Below the pieces are notes generated by a model. It saw only the letters and a program-made list of their open reading frames with translations. It was not told where the DNA came from and did no database searches. Positions 1 through 12,059 of a stretch of DNA of 64,000 nt are shown piece after piece (within the stretch, counting starts at the first letter, position 1; every line of letters begins with the position of its first letter). This DNA is from Diplodia intermedia (taxonomy: Eukaryota > Ascomycota > Dothideomycetes > Botryosphaeriales > Botryosphaeriaceae): assembly GCA_021495925.1 (NCBI GenBank), contig JAKEKT010000080.1:1-64000 (forward strand), written 5' to 3'. The position numbers and the translations under genes were made by a program.

Positions 1-431
1 TAGAATAAAATAGTAAAATAGAACTTATCTATTAAAATTACTATATAATCGAATAACTATATTCTTTACTAACGTTTTTAGCTAAATGCTAGCTATAATA
101 ATAATTATAAGCTAGCGGAAATAGCTAGAAAACTATAGATAATAAATCTATACTATAATCGCTTATAAAAGTAAATTTTAACGTATTTAATACTAATTCT
201 TTCTTCTCTTCGCGCTTAAAAATTATATAATTAGCTTTAATTAATGCTTTATTAATAAAGCGTAGAAATCTAAGCTAGAATCGCTTATTTTTAGGGCTAG
301 CGTAAATTTTCTAGATAATTAGAAGAATCTAATTATTAGAATTAAGTATAGAAGCTACTAGTAAATAACTAGAAGCTTCTACTTTTATATACGTAGTATT
401 AATTAAAATAAAATTTTAATTATTAATAATA

Positions 432-1000
432 GTGTCTATAAATTTAACCCTTCTATTTCTAAAATTTAACCCCCCCTTCGCTAATTATTAACCCCCTCCC
501 TTCTTAAGAAGAAGCGAAGAGAGTAATCTATTCTCTAGTTTTTACTACTAAATTACTAAGTAAATTTAAAGAATTTACTAAGATCTTATAGCTAGTAGGC
601 TTATCTATTAATACGACGGTAATTAGAACGGTAGTTCGATAGATAGATAGCTATTACGCTATTACGGGCGAGGATTAAGACCTCGGGCTAGATGTTACCG
701 CGCCGATTAAAATATTAATAATTCGATAGCGCTAAGCCTATTTTAGTAAGATCTCGTATAGATATCCGAGAAATATTACTAGTAGAGCGAGTACTTCTAT
801 TAATACTACGCCTTATATATTAGTCGCATCGCGATATAACTTCATATATATTAAGAAAGATATATATTAATGTCTATAAAAAAACTACGTATATATTATA
901 ATTAATTTAGATGTAATACACGACTAGAAACATAGGGGAGTTAATAATTAGCGAAGAGAAGATTAAATATTAGAAATAAAGAGGTTAAATTTATAGACAC
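432..1000. mobile_element. Small TIR element (MITE-like or deletion derivative)
   Basis: The element is bounded by imperfect terminal inverted repeats of about 65 bp. The left one (432-497) begins GTGTCTATAAATTTAACC and the reverse complement of the right one (935-1000) begins identically. Further in, both arms carry the same CTTCGCTAATTATTAAC segment. The flanks TAATAAT on both sides look like a target duplication, but the local AT richness makes that uncertain. The 569-bp length and lack of an open frame suggest a non-autonomous DNA element. The superfamily is not decidable. Partial copies lie at 17,050-17,222 and 17,441-17,491, so this is a family and not a chance palindrome. Confidence 0.72.
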
Positions 1001-1789
1001 CTTAATAATAGCTACTACGTAAGTAGTATTAGAAGTAATAAAAGCATATTTAAATAATAAATAAATTAGTATATTTACTTAATATATATATAATATATTA
1101 CTTACTAAAATGCTCTACTCTCTTTATTACGTAAAAATCGCGTAAAACCGCCTCTATTACCGTAATTTTATTAAATTTTATAAAGATAGAGCTATTTAGT
1201 AATAAATAAATTAGTTCTAATAGCTAATTTTAGAAATATTATTAAAAACTTATCTAAATTTAACGAATTATCTTTAATTTAGTGCTAAACGCCTCGATTT
1301 TCGTCTATTTACGAATTCGCTATATCTACTAATAATTAATATTAACCCTATAGTTAATACGCTTAAGAATACGTATTAAATTTAGCTAAATTTAGAGTTC
1401 TTTCTTAATTATATTACGTTAGTAGTCGATTAGAACGCGTATAGAACGTTAATATTACTAATTTTCGTATATTTATATAGAAAAATACGTATAAGGCTTA
1501 AGTTTATTAATAATTATATTATCTAAATAGAATATATTAGTAAGATTTAAATTAATTATAATTAGAGTAATTATAAAGAATTTTAAAATAGAAAAAATAG
1601 TAAAATTTAAATTAATTATAATTAGAATAATTATAAAGAATTAAAAAGAGAGAAAAATAGTAAAATTACTTATCTTTCTTCTATCTAATTTAAAGTAGAA
1701 GTTTATATATAGATAGTTTATATTTCTAATATATACGCGTTTTATCGGCTCGTTTCGATACGTAAGATTTATCTATATATATATTAAAA

Positions 1790-2030
1790 AATGGTCACTC
1801 TTGGCGCCCGAGGTTTTACCTAACTTCACACCTAAACAAAATCACCCCCCAAACCTTCGCACCGCGATGCACCTCTAACGCTTCGAGTAATCTCTTAACT
1901 TTGTATATGAAAGTTGTAGAGCTCGCGATTCCCTACATTTTAATCTATAAATCGTAAAAATCCGTCGTGGTTCGACCGAGAAATCGTATAGAAAAGCGAT
2001 TATAACCGTCGCGTATAAGACGACTTTATT
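1790..2030. other. Island with little RIP inside the block
   Basis: Unlike its surroundings, this stretch of about 240 bp contains ordinary CA and TG dinucleotides and runs of C. It begins abruptly near ATGGTCACTCTTGGCGCC at 1791 and fades by about 2030. No reading frame or RNA gene is recognised in it. It may be single-copy host DNA, a late insertion, or a repeat too short or too diverged to trigger RIP. Confidence 0.45.
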
Positions 2031-3182
2031 CATGCGACCGACGGCACTAGATTATAGTTAGCCCAGCTTACGGCTATAATAATAAACGCGTCGCGTCGCG
2101 CTAACTTTACTATTTATAATATCTTTCTCTTTAGCTATGTCGTTCTCTCTAGTTATACCGTCTTCTATAGATCTTTATAAGCGTTTTTATAGAGTCTACT
2201 TAATTTTAAAGCCTACTTCTAACTTTCGTAAGCTAAATGGCACGTACTATAAAAACTATATATTCTATCGTATAAAGATAAGCGTCTTTACTTCTATCTT
2301 CGCGATACTCTTTAATCTCTTCTCTAGATTACTTTACGTAAATTCTTCTCGCCGATACTATTATCTTCTTCTTCGTCGTCTTCTACCCCTAGCCGTCGCC
2401 GCCGCCGCCGTCTACTAGCGGAGCTCGATCTAAACGCGCCTTCGTAGCATTATAAGCGCCGCCGACTTAATAACGCGTCGAATAACGCGTATATTAACGT
2501 GTCGCCTAATAAATCCTCTTTATTAAAGCCTAGAATACGCATATCTATAACGGGTAACGATTTTTAAATCGATACTAGTTATGCTATTAACGTCTTCTTA
2601 CACATGCCTCGAAGCGTTAAACGATAGAATTCGCGTAAAACGCTATCTTCGCCTCTATTAGATATAATACGGCCTAAAAGAGTAAGAGCTACCTTTAAGA
2701 GAAACTCGCGTCGGCCTAGCCGACGCGTTCGATGGCTAGACGGACGCGTTCGACGATATAACCCCTCTATATAGTCTATTTAGCTAATATTTTCTCTATT
2801 TATTCTATAGTAATTTTCGCTATACGCGAGGCGTTATATCTCTTTCTTATTTTCTTCGCATGCTTTATACGTCTCGAGGCGCTATATCTCTTTCTTATCT
2901 TCTTCGCGCGCTTATCGCGTCTCGAGGCGTAATACGTCTTTCTTATCTTCTTCGCGGGCTACTCGCGCCTACTACGCGATATCTAGCGCGTTACTTTCTA
3001 GCTTACTACTATCTAGTCCCCTAAGTCTTTTACCGCGCGATTTACGTCTATACGTTGCTCGGCTTTAGTTCGTCTAGCCGATATCGCCGGAGCAACGCGC
3101 GTCTACACGAAGTCCTATATAAAGTTATTTATAGATAGAGAAGGCCTTAGAATTCGAATATATCGGTCGACTTATATTCGTT

Positions 3183-6100
3183 ATGCCGTCGCCTCGCTTT
3201 ACCCCCGAGGGTAAGCTAGAGAAGTCTATCTTTATCTTACGCCTCTCGAGACCCTACTTAGAGTACGTAGCGGACGAGAATAAAGAGAAGTTTTAGCGGC
3301 CTTTCTTCGTACCTCGCGCGTTAGATACGTAGAAGTAAGATGTTCTCGAATAGACGTAGCGGCTATCGCCGCGCGTCTAAACGACGTTACTTCGAGCGTA
3401 TCGCTTCTAGATACGCCGTTAGCCCCCTAAGCTATATTAGCTAAGTAGGTACGAAGAATCTATTTACCGGCATTATTAAGCGAAGCACTAGATCGAGAAG
3501 AGAAGCTCGAACTTATTTATATTCGATCTAGTTTATTAAAGTTACTATCGGGGCGGCACTATATAATTATCTCTATCTAAAGAACTACTAGATTTTATAT
3601 AGTAGCTTCTAACTTCGAATAACTAGCGCAGCAAAGATTTTCGAAATAAAATTCGAAAATATAACTTCGTCTTTACTTTTATATGTTTTAGGTACGGGTT
3701 CGATAATCGAACTTTCGATAGATACTAGGCTTTTTCTATTAGTAGCGAGGTCTTTTATTTAATAGGGCCTCTTAGTTTCGGCCGAGAGAACTCGGAGCCT
3801 CTATTTACGTAATTATATTTTTACGACGATTTTATGTAGAATAATATTCGCGTTGCCCGTTATTTACTTAATTCTACTTTAGTAGTAGATATTCGTTCTC
3901 TTCTTTAGAATATTAACCCCTACGTATCTCGATTCGCCACTACTTATAAGACGCTATAGACCTATCGAACGGACGAAGCTATCGCCTTAATTTTAAACTT
4001 ATAGATGCGACTTCTTCTAGAGTATAGCGCCGATTAACGGCGTAAGAATCTTTCCGTTACTAACGAGGTCGGCGCCCTACTACCCGATAAATAGACTAGC
4101 GGAATCCGCGATATGCTTCTTTATTAGCGAAACGACAATAGAAGTCTCTTAGATTATTACGTTAGAATTAATCGTACTTATTCGGCGTATCTTTCTCTTT
4201 ACTACGTTCTTCTCTTTTCGCACGGCACGCCCGGTTAGTACTATAAGATAACTAGAGCCATTCCTAGGTCTTATACGAACGATATTAGAGACGAGCCTAG
4301 TAGAGAGAATCTTACGCTATTTAAGAAGAAAAATTATAACGACGATAATAAGAATAATCGTTAAGGTAGTTATAATAAGCATCGGCTTACGATACGAAAG
4401 TAGTACTACTTTTATATATTTAAGAGAGCGGATCGGTTTAATAGTCTTTTGCGGGTATATTAGTTGTTCGAGTAGTTCGTCGTAGATGCGTAGGCTTGCG
4501 TTAATTAGAAAATGCTCGACTAATATTGCCGTAACTAAGACGTAACTAGAGCCTATCTCTACTTCGGAGTAGTAGATGCTCTTCGCACCGATTTCGCCGT
4601 GGACGAGTCCGGCCGTCTAGTAGCGGAGTAGATCGATAAGCCCGTTATTCTTCTAGCGTTATATCGCTATAGCGATCGTTTTATATCTAAATGCTATTAA
4701 AACTCGATTACTATTCTTCGATACTTCGGAAATCCGTCGTATTTTATTACGATAACGGCGAATCTAAAATAGAAGAAAGTTACGAAGCTTTTATTTAATA
4801 ATAGTAGCACGCGGCACGATATTATTACTCGAGTCTTTAAGCTTAAGTTAGATCACCTCCTATAACTATTAAAGGGGCAGCGTCTAAACGGTAAGAGAGC
4901 GCCCAATAGCGAAGTTTTTAGTCGTTACGTTAGCGATATATATACTATCGAGTATTAGAAGCGGGGCTTACTCTATATATATATTCTTTTATTCTTAACG
5001 GGCGAGTTTCGTTCTAATACGCCCGAGATTATTAATAAGTATTATAGTACCGAACTACTATCGCTAGAGAAGAATTCTAATAGAAAGCTCTTCGACGTTA
5101 TATCTTTATATATAATTTATAAGCCGTGTGGCGAGGGTTACGAAGATTCGCCGTATATAAAGTCGAACGATTCGACCTAGCCGAAGCGGTACTCGAAGAG
5201 ATACTCTATAGCGTATATTAATAAGACTACTATTATTAAGAATAGCACTCTAATTATACGCCGGCGCTCTAGCGAACGTACGGTACGAAAGAAGCTTAAG
5301 AATAATAGAGAGATCGATTTAGACTACTAGTAAATAGTATCGTATTTCTCTTATCTTTCTAGAACGTTCGGATGTTATATTAACGTAAAGCTAACTAGTG
5401 GCATCCGAGCTATTAAATATATATATAAGTACGTGTTTAAGAGGTGCGATCGGGCCACGATACGTATTAAGAATCGAAATAATAAGATCTCGATAACGCT
5501 TAACGGTCGATATATTATATTATCTATGGCGGTCTAGAATCTAATGTCGTTTCGTACGTACGAGAAAAAGCCGACTATCGTCGTACTTAATTACTATCTC
5601 GAGGGCATATATTTAGTTTTCTAGGACTATTAGCTCTCGGACGAGTAATTACGCGACGCGGTAAATAAGTAGAAGTTATAGTTTCTTACGTAGATAGAGT
5701 ATAATCGCTTACATCTAGAGAAGAAGTATCGAAATATTTTATATTAGAATTTTCTCGTGTACTATACTTAAAACGCGAGAAACATAACGTAGTTTAAACG
5801 AAAAACTAATACGACCGCGATTAGACGTCTTTACACGGCGAACCTAAATTAGATTAAGAGATACTCTCTCTAACGGCTACTTTAGCGGAAGCCTAGCGCC
5901 ACGTCGTACGAGAATCTATATACTATTAACGATAGAACGTAAAGCAAACCATCTAAAGCCGTTATAGCCCTCGATCTTATCTTTAGCGATATCGAGTGGC
6001 GCGATTTTTTTAATAAGATCCGCGTCTCTACTACGGCTATATCGACTAGAGCTCTCTTTCTCGATACTACTACCTACGGCTATATCGTTAATCCCGCCGC

Positions 6101-7745
6101 TTTATTCGAGAAATTTCGAGATCTCTTTAGAGAGAACGCGCCACGGATCTTTCTTTATAAGCGTATTATTCTACTAGTTCTAGACGTCTTCTTAGACGTG
6201 TAAGAGACGTATACTAACTACGGGCTATTTCTACTACGCTAATTTTTAGAGAAGAATAGTTCTATAGATCTTCTTTAGATATTATTCGTCTATCGATATT
6301 AGTAGAAGGGCTCCGCGGTTAATTCTCTTATCGCGAATTAGCTATACGACTAGGCCGAGAAATAGCGATTTTTCGACTCTAGCGTTAGCGGCCTTAACAA
6401 AGGCTAGCGTGCCGCGTTCGACCGCGTTATTATAGAGGTTAAGTAGCGGTCTAAGACTACGTACTTTTTTTTATAGGGCCTAGATAAAACGAGAAAGACG
6501 TATCTATATAAGATTATCGCGAGCTACTTTCGTGCTTAAGATAATATCGTATTATATACTATCTTCTCTAGCGTGGCGTCTCTACTTCTTCTAGGCGGTC
6601 GAACGGCGTATTTATAGTTTAAGATTTCTCTCGAGCTCGATATATTTTCGTAGTATAATATTTCTCGCGAGAGTTATCTATCGGCGCTTCTTCGCCGCAC
6701 TAAGCTTATTATCTAGAACGAGATGCTAATATAATATAAGTAGTACTTTTAAGCGGTTTATAGATCACTATACGACATTATAAAGGTAGACTATACGAGT
6801 AGTAGTATCTTTAAAGATATTTTCTATCTACTTAGCGATAACTTTGCGTAGTATCTTCTAGTTATTCCCCGTAGGCGGCGGCCGCAGATCGTGCATGCTA
6901 CGGTAAGTCGATAGAAGAGATAGTCGAAGTTTCGAATCCTCTTTTTATAATAGAATATGCGAGTGTATTTTAACTAGCTAAACTAGACGTTCGCCTAGTA
7001 GATCGGCGAACTATTATATAAGAGAAAGCTTTACGAAAGTATTTAGCTTTCGTCGTATATTTATACTACTATCTTTCTAGCTACATTCGTCGAGTTCGTA
7101 TATTCGGTCCACAAGGTACGCGAGACGAACTCGAGAACGAACTACTTCTTCGATAAAGTAATTCTTTACGATAGAAACAATTATATCGACGAGTTTAATA
7201 TAGCTATTATTACTAATCTAGAGGGGTATAATATAGTAGAGCGAGCTTACGAGTTCGTAGATCGGGTAAATAATAACGATAACGGCATAAGAGCTTTATT
7301 ACCGAATAATTATCTCTTTATATTAATATCTACTAGATATTCGCCCGTAATACTTCGTCTTCGCGTTAACGCGTCGGTTATACTATTACGGAATCTCTTT
7401 CTAGATGCTAGACTTTATAATAGTACTCGCTTAATCGTTACGTATCTCTAGAAGCGCGGCGTCGCGGTACGTATTAATAATTTTAGCGGCCGGTTCGATA
7501 GCGATCTTTACTTTATTCTAAGAATCGATTATAGTACTAAGGGCAACTTAGACTTTAAGCTTATTCGTCGGCAACTATCTATTAAGCTATGCTTTACTAT
7601 AACTATTAATAAATCTTAAGATTAAACGCTACGGCGTGTTAGCGTTAATCTACGTATAAACGTCTTTTTATACGGATAACTTTATATTACGCTATCTAGA
7701 GTTACTAATGTCGCTAAGCTAAATATTCTACTTTCGTTAGAGACG
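3183..7745 (+). mobile_element. RIP-degraded Helitron (Rep/helicase)
   Basis: Read through its stops, the plus strand gives one long protein related to fungal Helitron Rep-helicases. In order: the Helitron_like_N region (about 4850-5850, including a CHINV/YKYV-type segment near 5370-5450); the Rep segment at about 4965-5010, where GLLYIYILLFL occupies the place of the HUH motif; the segment TSYENLYTIND near 5900; a PIF1-type Walker A at about 6475-6500 read as GLDKTRKT; SVASLLLLGGRTAYL at about 6570-6615; and the C-terminal helicase signature LYITLSRVTNVAKLN at about 7680-7725. Internal stops are nearly all TAG or TAA where Gln or Trp belongs, so the element is dead through RIP. A start is possible at the ATG at 3183. 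Ends were not fixed; a hairpin lies at 7792-7819. Confidence 0.85.
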
Positions 7746-7791
7746 ACGACGATAAGTAATATAGTATATAACGAGATACTATTAAAAAAAC

Positions 7792-7836
7792 CACTAAAAT
7801 AAAGACCTTTATTATAGTGTTTTTTTTTTTTTTTTT
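7792..7836 (+). repeat. Hairpin plus poly-T after the Helitron frame
   Basis: CACTAAAATAAA (7792-7803) pairs with TTTATTATAGTG (7808-7819) in 11 of 12 positions around a 4-nt loop and is followed directly by a run of 17 T. Helitrons end in a short hairpin close to a 3' CTRR; the hairpin fits, but no CTRR follows at once, so this is only a candidate 3' end. Confidence 0.4.
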
Positions 7837-7987
7837 TAGCTTACTTTTATAATATTTCTATGCTTTTATAATATCTCTAATGCGTTTTTATAATTTTAAG
7901 TTTTTTCTTTTAACATAGATTAACGTAATTTAATATATTTAATTCGATATAATAATAAAGAAAGAAACGTAAATAAGTTCTACGTTA

Positions 7988-9017
7988 AAATAGAATTCTA
8001 TCTATACGGTATCTAGAGAAACGCCTACGGTCTAATATCGAAGTAGAATTTTATCTATACGGTGCCTAGAGAAACGTCTACGGCCTAATATCGAAGTAGA
8101 ATTCCGTCTATACGATGTCTAGAAAAAGCGTCTACGGCCTAATATCGAAGTAGAATTCCGCCTATACGGTGTCTAGAGAAAGCGCCTACGGCCTAATATT
8201 AAAGTAGAATTCCGTCTATACGATATCTAGAAAAAGCGCCTACGGCCTAATATTAAAGTAAAATTCGGCTTATTATACGAACGCGGAAAAGATATACGCA
8301 CCGAAGATGGCTATAAAATTCGGCTTATTACACGAACGAGAAAAAGATATACGTATCGAGAATAGCTATAAAATTCGGCTTATTATACGAACGCGAAAAA
8401 GATATACGCATCGAAAATAGCTATAGAATTCGGCTTATTACACGAACGCGGAAAAGATATACGTATCGGGAATAACTATAGAATTTAGCTTATTATACGG
8501 ACGCGAAAAAGATATACGCACCGGAAATAGCTATAGAATTCGGCTTATTAGATATACGTAAAAACGACGTAGATACTAGAATTACTATAGAATTCGGCTT
8601 AGTATACGCACGCAGAAAGCGATATATTAAAAAAAGTACTATAGAATTCGGCTTATTATACGCGCGTAGAAGGCGGCTAACGATAAAAATCGCTATAGAA
8701 TTCGACTTATTATACGCGCGTAGAAGGCGGCTAACGATAAAAATCGCCGTGGAATTCGATTAATTAAAGGCGCGTGGAATAGCTATTAGTAGTAGATATC
8801 GCCGTGGAATTCGATTAATTAAAAGCGCGTGGAATAGCTATTAGTAGTAAATATCGCCGTAGAATTCGGTTAATTAAAAGCGCGTGGAATAGCTATTAGT
8901 AGTGGATATCGCCGTGGAATTCGATTAATTAAAGGCGTGTGGAATAGCTATTAGTAGTAAATATCGCCGTAGAATTCGATTAATTAAAGGCGCGTAAAAT
9001 AGCTATCGATAGTAAAT
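7988..9017 (+). repeat. Composite satellite, about 19 units of 53-55 bp
   Basis: The array is made of consecutive subfamilies that share a TAGAATTC-type core at the same phase. About five units of 53-54 bp run to 8262, each with CTATACGGT and CCTACGGCCTAATAT. Units of about 54-55 bp follow with TTCGGCTTATTATACG and AAAGATATACGC, grading into a TAGAAGGCGGCTAACGATAAA version. The last five units of 55 bp (8743-9017) contain TTAATTAAAGGCGCGTGGAA. Similar unit length with stepwise change of sequence suggests one satellite diversifying by block amplification. There is no coding sense. Confidence 0.88.
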
Positions 9018-9241
9018 GTCGCCCTTAACTTCGACGTAAGCGTCGGCCTATCGGCCTAGTTCGATAGATGTTTTATTACTAAGCTATAGTAGATGTCGCC
9101 CTTAACTTTAATGTAAGCGTCGGCCTATCGGCCTAGTTCGACTAATGTTTTATTACTTAGCTATAGTGGATGTCGTTCTTAACTTCGATATAAGCGTCGG
9201 TCTATCGGCCTAGTCCGACTAATATTTTATTGCTAAGCTAT
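9018..9241 (+). repeat. 77-bp tandem repeat, three units
   Basis: Three units contain GTCGCCCTTAACTTCGA, AAGCGTCGGCCTATCGGCC and ATGTTTTATTACTAAGCTATAG. They abut the end of the 55-bp satellite, whose last unit runs into the first 77-bp unit. A related, non-tandem copy lies at about 10,865-10,975. Confidence 0.85.
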
Positions 9242-9307
9242 ATTTCTATAGCCGTAACGCATAGTAAGGGCCTTACACTTACACGACCTAGCGCTAGCGA
9301 TACGATA

Positions 9308-9375
9308 GCTATTCCCGCGGTATTTAGCCCGCAGAATCTTACCGCCGAGTAGCGTAGAAAGAAATAGAAGTTAAT
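9308..9375 (+). repeat. Dispersed repeat, copy A
   Basis: This segment has the pattern ATAGCTATTCCCGCGG followed by CTTACCGCCGAGTAGCGT (9338-9355). It matches 12,882-12,945 at the same spacing. It is a short dispersed repeat, probably the remnant of one transposon family. The minus-strand open frame here (9238-9441) has no recognisable product and is not called. Confidence 0.5.
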
Positions 9376-10864
9376 TATACTAATAGGTCTAGCCCGTAGA
9401 AGACTACCGCTAGTACTTAAGGTAATACTACTACTCGACATATAATAAGAAACTTAATACCACGTACGATAACGTAGCTAAACTTTAATAGCACGCACGA
9501 AACCATCTATAGCTAATCTACTATATATAAGGCCGGGTTAAGCGCTTTCGACGTCTCTTTATCTTTCTTTAGATATAAAATAACACTACTTCTCGACCTT
9601 AATAATAATAATAGAAGCGGATTCTTATACTATAGAGAATTTTAAGTTCTTAAAACTATAAAGAATTTAGCGTTCTAATATATTAAAACTATACTATTAT
9701 GCCGCCTTCTCTCTTTCTATCTATTAAAAGAACTATATTACTAATCGAAGAGCCGTTAGTAAGGTTCTTTATAATATATTTACTAGTATTACTATCTAGC
9801 ATTAAGGGGTAAATATTATTATTTATTATTATTAAAGAATAATAAGTATCGATTTAAAGAGAGTAGTACCGCTTTCTTTAACGCGAGAGGCATAAGTTCT
9901 CGCGATACCCCGATTTACTATACGAAAGTAAAATAATTCTTAAAGCTCTAGCTAGTCGAATCCCTATATAATTCTTAAGATAAGTGTTTTATATTACCTA
10001 CCGAATAATAACTATTTAAAACCTACTTAAAGTTATAGATGTCGTTATTAGAGTTTAGATATAGTATTATTTTATACGTAAAGAAAGTAAAGAGCTATAA
10101 GAGCGCATAAGATAGCTTCTTTAGTAAAGAGTTAGCTATTAACGCTATTAAGCGTATTATTAAGACTTAATTACGTTATCGTGCTTAGTATTAAGCTCTT
10201 CGTTATGTGCGAGGCTAAAGTATTATCTTAGATACTAGTATAAAGTAAAGACTTCTTTACTTCTCTCTTCTTCTTATCTTTAATAACCGTTATTCGTCGT
10301 TACTAAGGTACTATATATTCTAGTATACTATTAGTTCTAGAGTTCTTAGTTTATAAGGTCTTCTCTTTACTATTATATTTTCGTTGTCTTCGCGGTTTTA
10401 TAGCTAGACTGCTTGCTCGGCTAATAAGAAGTATGGCGATTAATAATAAACTAAAAGAATAATAAAGCGTAGTATAGTAAAATAATAATAAAATATAGTA
10501 TAATAATATAATAGTAAAAATAAGTTTTAATAAAAAGCATCGCCGTCTTCTAAACGAGAATAGTTAGTAATAGAGAAAAGAAAAAGTAAGAATATAGTTA
10601 ATCTTAAATAAGCTCTAACTAGAGTTACCTCTAGTCGAGTTACTTATATTAAAGCAACGAAGAAAGAGAGTATCTTACTTTATATAACTATAGTAGTCGA
10701 ATCTTCTTTACGCGTATTCTTCTAACTAGTATTCGAATTAATTAGATAACCTAGTTTACTTATGTGTATCTACTAAATAAATACTTTAAACCGTTAACGT
10801 GATAGTGCCTTAGTAAGTCCGTTAGCTACTATAGTAGCTATAGGCGTCTACCGTAATTGGATAT

Positions 10865-10975
10865 AGTAGTTTCGAGGTAAGCGTCGGCCGGTCGGTCTAG
10901 TTCGACTAATATTTTGTCGCTGGAAGCGTCTATCTAAGAGGCGGAAAGAACTCGAGATAAGCGTCGGCCGGTTAG
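10865..10975 (+). repeat. Diverged relative of the 77-bp repeat
   Basis: AAGCGTCGGCCGGTCGGTCTAGTTCGACTAATATTTT here corresponds to the core of the 77-bp unit at 9018-9241, and AAGCGTCGGCCGGT recurs about 80 bp further on. It shows that the 77-bp sequence is not confined to one array. Confidence 0.6.
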
Positions 10976-11053
10976 CGCGGTAAACGTAGGTTAAAGAAGA
11001 ATCGAGCGTACGCGTAAAGATAGTCGCGGGTTAGTTACGAATAAGATACGGGT

Positions 11054-11175
11054 AAGATAGATACGCGCGCGCGCGTTTATTTTTTTTTTTTTTTTTCTTT
11101 TTTAGGGTCTAGCGCGCTTTCTTAGGGTCTAGCGCGCGCGTATCTATCTTTTTTATTTCTTAGGGTCTAGCGCGC
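11054..11175. repeat. Perfect 19-bp inverted repeat with CG runs and direct repeats
   Basis: AAGATAGATACGCGCGCGC (11,054-11,072) is the exact reverse complement of 11,132-11,150. Between the arms lie an 18-nt T run and direct copies of TTAGGGTCTAGCGCGC, with a third copy at about 11,159-11,174. The arms could form a hairpin or a Z-prone CG tract. It may be the end of a degenerate element. Confidence 0.6.
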
Positions 11176-11766
11176 TTTTATTAGATCTTCGTAGTCTAGC
11201 TACGATCTTTCTTCTTCACCCTACTAACGCCTCGATACTTAAAGCTCTAGACGTTAATACTAATCTTCTACTACTATTATACCCGTTTCGTAAGATAAGT
11301 AAAGTTTATAAATTCTAAGTATAAGACGTAAGCTAACTATATATGCGTAGAAATAAACTTTCTCGAGTCGCGCCCGCCTCGCGCCTAAGTATAGCTATAG
11401 TAACGTCTAGACGCCTAGTATAATTTCTTAACCTCTATACGCGTCGTTTAAACGCTACTAGTCTACCTCGATAAGACGTATCGCGTCTATAACTTCGACT
11501 CGATCGTATTTACTAACGGGTCTCTAGCGCTATAGATTCTAACTAACGAGAATAACGTAATATATTATTAAGAGTTTCGGCTAGCTAACCCGTCTAAGTT
11601 TAGCCCATCTATTCTTATACTAAATATCGACCTTATCTAGTTAGACTACTTTATACTAGCCTTACTCGTCTAATATTCTACGGCCGCTATAGAGAACTTC
11701 ACGTCTTACTCGCGCTACGCCGCTAGAAAGAGCGTATTTTAGTAGTACCGATCTCTTAATAGACTT

Positions 11767-12059
11767 AATCGAGAATTACTAAAGGGCGTGTGTTACTACT
11801 ACCTCTAGAAGGGCGCCGACGCTACTACTACCTACTTACTTCGCGATAATAGTTCTAAGAAGACTATTATTATCGATCTAAGTAAGCGCGTCGAGACGGA
11901 CTCGAAGAACGAAATACTCGATCTTAATTCGTCTCGTTCGATATTCGGCGAGCGTCGTATTTACCCGGCTAATAAGTTCGCTAATCCGCCGCTTTCGGCA
12001 TTCGACGAGCGCTCGAAGGACTAGATTAACTCGTTCTTTAACTTAATCGTTCGTTAGAT
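11767..12059 (+). pseudogene. Unrecognised RIP-degraded reading frame
   Basis: One plus-strand frame stays open for roughly 95 codons, interrupted only by TAG codons, and gives a normal-looking mixed polar protein (for example RVETDSKNEILDLNSS and SIFGERRIYPANKFANPP). I cannot assign a family. It is most likely part of a transposon ORF. The larger region 11,230-12,540 may belong to it, but its frame could not be followed. Confidence 0.25.

Noticed and set aside
2137..2418. 93-codon open frame in the RIP block
   Set aside because: It lies in mutated repeat DNA, is mostly hydrophobic/Arg low complexity and ends in a GCC run; no family resemblance.
11101..11175. TTAGGG occurrences that might suggest telomeric repeats
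   Set aside because: Each is a single copy inside a longer TTAGGGTCTAGCGCGC repeat, not tandem TTAGGG.
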